This document shows, piece after piece, positions 62,998 through 64,000 of a DNA stretch of 64,000 bases. Origin of the DNA: CAVROP01 sp050012175 (lineage in GTDB: Bacteria; Acidobacteriota; Terriglobia; UBA7540); assembly GCA_050012175.1 (NCBI GenBank), contig JBEKHR010000017.1:35559-99558 (forward strand). The letters are read 5' to 3'. Under the pieces are notes generated by a model. It was given only the letters and a program-made list of their open reading frames with translations, ran no database searches and was not told the origin of the DNA. The translations under genes and the position numbers were made by a program. Every line of letters starts with the position of its first letter. Positions within the stretch are counted from its first letter, which is position 1.

Positions 62998-63282
62998 ATG
63001 GGACGTTTGAGCACGATTGAAGAGCGGCAAACCGAAATGAGAGAGACCGAGGCAACTGGGGCTCCTTCCTTGGTGCCTCACGGCGAGCGCCACTACAGCG
63101 TCACCGATGTAGCAAAACTTTGGGGCTTGAGTCGGGATTCTGTACGGCGCCTGTTTCGCCGGGAGCCGGGAGTTTTGGTAATGGGGGACAGGTATGTGAC
63201 CCTTCGCATACCAGAATCCGTAGTGGAGCGCGTCCATCGGAGGCTGAGCAATGTTGACGATTTACAGAAGGCACGGTCCTAG
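62998..63282 (+). CDS. Small HTH (MerR/excisionase-like) DNA-binding protein
   Basis: A 94-residue protein with one helix-turn-helix, HYSVTDVAKLWGLSRDSVRR, then a short wing containing VLVMGDRYVTLRIPESVVER. This is the excisionase/HTH_17 plan, where the protein directs an integrase to excise DNA. GGTGAAA is near the start; GTG 62992 and ATG 62998 are both possible. The next gene, an integrase, overlaps it by 32 bases, which strongly supports an excisionase role. Confidence 0.8.
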   Translation: MGRLSTIEERQTEMRETEATGAPSLVPHGERHYSVTDVAKLWGLSRDSVRRLFRREPGVLVMGDRYVTLRIPESVVERVHRRLSNVDDLQKARS

Positions 63283-63907
63283 ATGCCCTCATAAAGAGCG
63301 GCGCTGGCGAAGGTGCCTTTGCCCGATTTGGGTCGAAGGTTCGCTCGGTGGCGCGAGTATACGGAGGTCGATGGGGACACGCGATTGGGAGGTCGCGCAA
63401 TCCAAGGTACGCAAGTGGGAAGAAGAACAAAGAGCTTCAGATCTGGGGACCGTAACCCTGGAGCGGGCGATAGAGTTGTTCCTCCTCGATGCACAGGCTC
63501 GCAAGTTGAGCGACGCGACCATCCAGAAATACAAGCAAATCTTTAAGCATCTTCGCGCCTTCGTGACAACCCATAGCGTCAGGAGCATCGGGCAACTCGA
63601 CCTGCAGGCCCTGCGTGCGTTCAGAGTATCGTGGCAGTGCAGTGGCATAACTTCGCTCAAACGCCTCCAACACCTGCGGGCCTTTTTCCGCTTCCTCGTC
63701 TCGAATGGATGGATCACTGAAAACCCGGCGTCCAAATTGCGCCCGCCCACCGTGAGAACTCTGCCCACACTCCCGTTGACAAGAGAGGAGGTGGCGCGCA
63801 TTGTCGCAGCGTGCGAGATTCAGGGAGAGCGGTGCAGAGGCCCCGTCTACACGAAGTCGGAGAACGTGCGGAGGCTAACCGAACTTTCGCAGTTGAGGGC
63901 ATACTGA
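63251..63907 (+). CDS. Truncated tyrosine integrase (N-terminal part only)
   Basis: A 218-residue fragment. It begins MLTIYRRHGPRCPHKERRWR with a Cys/His-rich segment and CLCPIWVEGSLGG, an N-terminus seen in acidobacterial integrases. A SAM-like core-binding domain follows (TIQKYKQIFKHLRAF), then the opening of the catalytic domain (LTREEVARIVAACE). The frame ends before the Arg-His-Arg-Tyr residues. Sense is lost about 20 codons before the stop, so a frameshift or deletion has occurred. It overlaps the small HTH gene, and the two form a broken integration module at the window edge. Nothing is recognised after 63907. Confidence 0.7.
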   Translation: MLTIYRRHGPRCPHKERRWRRCLCPIWVEGSLGGASIRRSMGTRDWEVAQSKVRKWEEEQRASDLGTVTLERAIELFLLDAQARKLSDATIQKYKQIFKHLRAFVTTHSVRSIGQLDLQALRAFRVSWQCSGITSLKRLQHLRAFFRFLVSNGWITENPASKLRPPTVRTLPTLPLTREEVARIVAACEIQGERCRGPVYTKSENVRRLTELSQLRAY

Positions 63908-64000
63908 AGTCGTAAGTGTTTTCTTTTCATCAAAGCGATCTCCCAGGTCGGCACTACATTTTCAGTCTCGGCAGGGCCTGGGCGGCCTCCTGTGGGGCCT

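Noticed and set aside
1..64000. CRISPR array, rRNA or tRNA genes
   Set aside because: No regularly spaced repeats, and no ribosomal or cloverleaf sequence was noticed on either strand by eye.

Overview
The window looks like a chromosomal segment of a soil or sediment member of the Acidobacteriota. No rRNA or tRNA marker is present, so this rests on gene content: an Oar-like TonB-dependent receptor with an N-terminal carboxypeptidase-regulatory domain, a sedolisin (S53) protease with a pro-kumamolisin domain, Tat-exported GH127 and GH31 enzymes, very large hybrid histidine kinases, TPR proteins, a multihaem cytochrome-TPR fusion and many decayed insertion sequences. This combination is typical of that phylum, but the class cannot be fixed from the sequence.

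Layout. 1-3.1 kb: a NitT/TauT-type ABC ATPase and fused double permease. 3.1-9.2 kb: a response-regulator/GGDEF protein and a giant hybrid histidine kinase. 9.4-13.2 kb: an S53 peptidase gene and an IS3 remnant lying inside a broken ThiF-like gene. 13.3-15.9 kb: a GPH sugar symporter and a GH130 enzyme, probably one operon. 16.2-17.6 kb: a GGDEF protein that appears broken by frameshifts. 17.8-20.6 kb: a coupled set of a HEPN-like protein, an 85-residue protein and an AsmA-like protein. 20.8-25.2 kb: an IS91-type transposase plus tyrosine recombinase, flanked by an inverted hairpin repeat, with a group II intron inserted three bases beyond one copy. 25.3-30.2 kb: a DUF4386 protein, an integrase, a methyltransferase, small hypothetical genes and decayed elements, including IS1380.

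30.2-41.7 kb is a glycan-use locus on the minus strand: a TonB receptor with its own terminator, then a permease, GH127, a Tat-exported putative hydrolase and GH31. 42.4-45.8 kb holds two secreted TPR proteins. 45.9-54.4 kb holds a GntR/FCD regulator, a GH127-like protein, an MFS transporter and a hydantoinase/oxoprolinase pair (hyuB, hyuA). 54.4-58.2 kb has intergenic repeats, a glycyl-radical enzyme remnant and a multihaem cytochrome. 58.27-61.31 kb is a 3-kb element with matching inverted repeats and two different DDE transposases plus two HTH proteins. The window ends with a FliA-like sigma factor, an HTH protein and a truncated integrase.

The most unusual objects are the four-ORF double-DDE element, the hairpin/attC-like IS91-intron composite, and the ThiF-like gene split by about 3.4 kb carrying a protease. 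I found no CRISPR array and no convincing RNA gene apart from the group II intron. No search or structure prediction was run; family calls are by motif recognition.
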